This document shows positions 41,342 through 41,934 of a stretch of DNA of 41,934 nucleotides, in pieces (positions within the stretch are counted from its first letter, which is position 1; each line of letters begins with the position of its first letter). This DNA is from a bacterium (lineage in GTDB: Bacteria; CLD3; SB21). The notes beneath the pieces were generated by a model. The model searched no databases, was not told the origin of the DNA, and saw only the letters and a program-made list of their open reading frames with translations. Both the position numbers and the translations under genes were made by a program. The DNA is taken from contig WBUR01000037.1 in assembly GCA_008933615.1 (NCBI GenBank), positions 1 to 41,934 of the forward strand. Direction: 5' to 3'.

Positions 41342-41671
41342 ATGATGAAAGGATTTGATATGAAGAGCCTCATGCGTGAGGCTGAAAAAATGCAAAAAGA
41401 GATAGAAAAGCAGCGGACGGAATTAGAACAGGTTCTTGTCGAGGGCTCGTCCGGCGGGGGTATGGTCAAAGTGAGCGTCAATGGCAATATGAAGATTCAA
41501 TCGATAAAAATTGACAAAGAAGCAGTTAATCCGGCTGAAGTCGACATACTGGAAGACATGATTTTGTCGGCGATCCATAATGCAGTTCAAAAGGCGGAGG
41601 AGATTTCGAATGCAGAAATGAGCAGGGTCACGGGCGGCTTATTGCCCAATATGAAATTACCGAACAAATAA
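41342..41671 (+). CDS. YbaB/EbfC nucleoid-associated protein
   Basis: 109 residues of the YbaB/EbfC family: a long N-terminal helix (SLMREAEKMQKEIEKQRTEL), then VEGSSGGGMVKVSVNGNMKI and the beta strands, ending with a Gly/Pro-rich tail. Homologues form tweezer-like dimers that bind DNA and affect gene expression or nucleoid shape. The position between dnaX and recR is conserved across bacteria. ATG 41342 is followed by a second ATG; AAAGG lies upstream. Confidence 0.95.
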   Translation: MMKGFDMKSLMREAEKMQKEIEKQRTELEQVLVEGSSGGGMVKVSVNGNMKIQSIKIDKEAVNPAEVDILEDMILSAIHNAVQKAEEISNAEMSRVTGGLLPNMKLPNK

Positions 41672-41686
41672 TACTTAGAAACTGTT

Positions 41687-41934
41687 ATGCAATATACATC
41701 GGAGTCATTAGAGCGGCTCATAAACGAATTTTCAAAACTTCCAAGCATTGGCCGCAAGACGGCTCAGCGGCTGGCGTTTCATTTGCTGAAGCAACCCAAA
41801 GAAGATGTGCTAGTTCTGTCGAAGGCGTTGATTGACATAAAAGAAAAGATCGGCCGTTGTTCTGTTTGTTTCAATGTAACCGAACAAGATCCCTGCGTTT
41901 TATGTACCAATCCAAAACGCGACCGGCATACGAT
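41687..41934 (+). CDS. recR: Recombination protein RecR, N-terminal part
   Basis: From ATG 41687 the frame reads MQYTSESLERLINEFSKLPS, then IGRKTAQRLAFHLL (the helix-hairpin-helix) and the start of the zinc finger CSVCFNVTEQDPCVLC. It runs off the window after 82 codons, so the Toprim domain is missing. With RecF/RecO it loads RecA on gapped DNA. It is the third gene of the dnaX-ybaB-recR cluster. Confidence 0.96.
   Translation, partial: MQYTSESLERLINEFSKLPSIGRKTAQRLAFHLLKQPKEDVLVLSKALIDIKEKIGRCSVCFNVTEQDPCVLCTNPKRDRHT

Noticed and set aside
1-41934. CRISPR array, prophage or complete insertion sequence
   Set aside because: No regularly spaced repeats, integrase, transposase or phage structural genes were seen on either strand; the only mobile-type trace is the GIY-YIG remnant.

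Overview
This is a bacterial chromosomal window of moderate G+C, cut inside a gene at both ends (a pyrimidine-nucleoside phosphorylase on the left, recR on the right). It suggests a Gram-negative member of the Fibrobacteres-Chlorobi-Bacteroidetes (FCB) sphere, for example an Ignavibacteria-, Calditrichaeota- or KSB1-like lineage. The reasons are a secreted protein ending in a type IX sorting domain with the NYPNPFNP signature, many lipoproteins with a lipobox followed by Cys, TolB-like and TPR envelope proteins, a PafA-like phosphatase and an M64 peptidase. I cannot place it more precisely from the sequence alone. There is no phage, plasmid or CRISPR region; most of the window is housekeeping and envelope genes.

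Layout. 1-4442: nucleoside phosphorylase end, then an ECF sigma factor coupled to a secreted toast-rack/LiaF-like protein and a large TPR protein. 4443-9182 (minus): TolB-like propeller lipoprotein, membrane-anchored TPR protein, polA. 9391-13342: DUF2914 tandem-repeat secreted protein, dicarboxylate/amino-acid symporter, a solitary CcmE of the CxxxY type, and a type IX secretion cargo protein. 13431-15248 (minus): ruvC, a small lipoprotein and a DUF2520-type dehydrogenase-like protein in one tight unit. 15380-19271: small protein, DUF2203 protein, P-loop kinase-like protein, stand-alone HD (p)ppGpp-hydrolase-like protein, a small ORF, a Tat-exported molybdopterin oxidoreductase and thiol peroxidase. 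19334-21853 (minus): a four-gene unit in which a ParA/MinD-like ATPase lies between two paralogous V4R-like proteins, with a small uncharacterised protein at the end. 22045-33092: a PTPS-family pterin enzyme, two tandem E1-alpha subunits of a 2-oxoacid dehydrogenase separated by a dying GIY-YIG element, a hotdog protein, a nuclease-like protein, a peptidase, a hydrolase, a DNA/RNA nuclease, a phosphatase, a VOC protein and E1-beta. 33136-37168: small secreted and membrane proteins, then an aldehyde dehydrogenase plus lysine 6-aminotransferase, which together form a lysine to 2-aminoadipate route. 37181-41934: tRNA-Pro with its own promoter and terminator, queG, a histone-H1-like/YbjN fusion protein, the SRP RNA, and the classic dnaX-ybaB-recR replication/recombination cluster.

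The points most worth following are: the V4R-ParA-V4R unit, which looks like an undescribed positioning or switching module; the A10 run in dnaX, where both alternative frames hit a stop at once, as expected for programmed gamma/tau production; the E-x-x-H-G-H pterin enzyme that predicts a folate-synthesis bypass; the CxxxY CcmE with no Ccm partners nearby; the NMDGT to NMNGT change in the symporter; the interrupted 5'-half duplicate of tRNA-Pro; and the lysine-rich tail fused to a YbjN-like domain. All family calls rest on reading motifs by eye; no database search was run.
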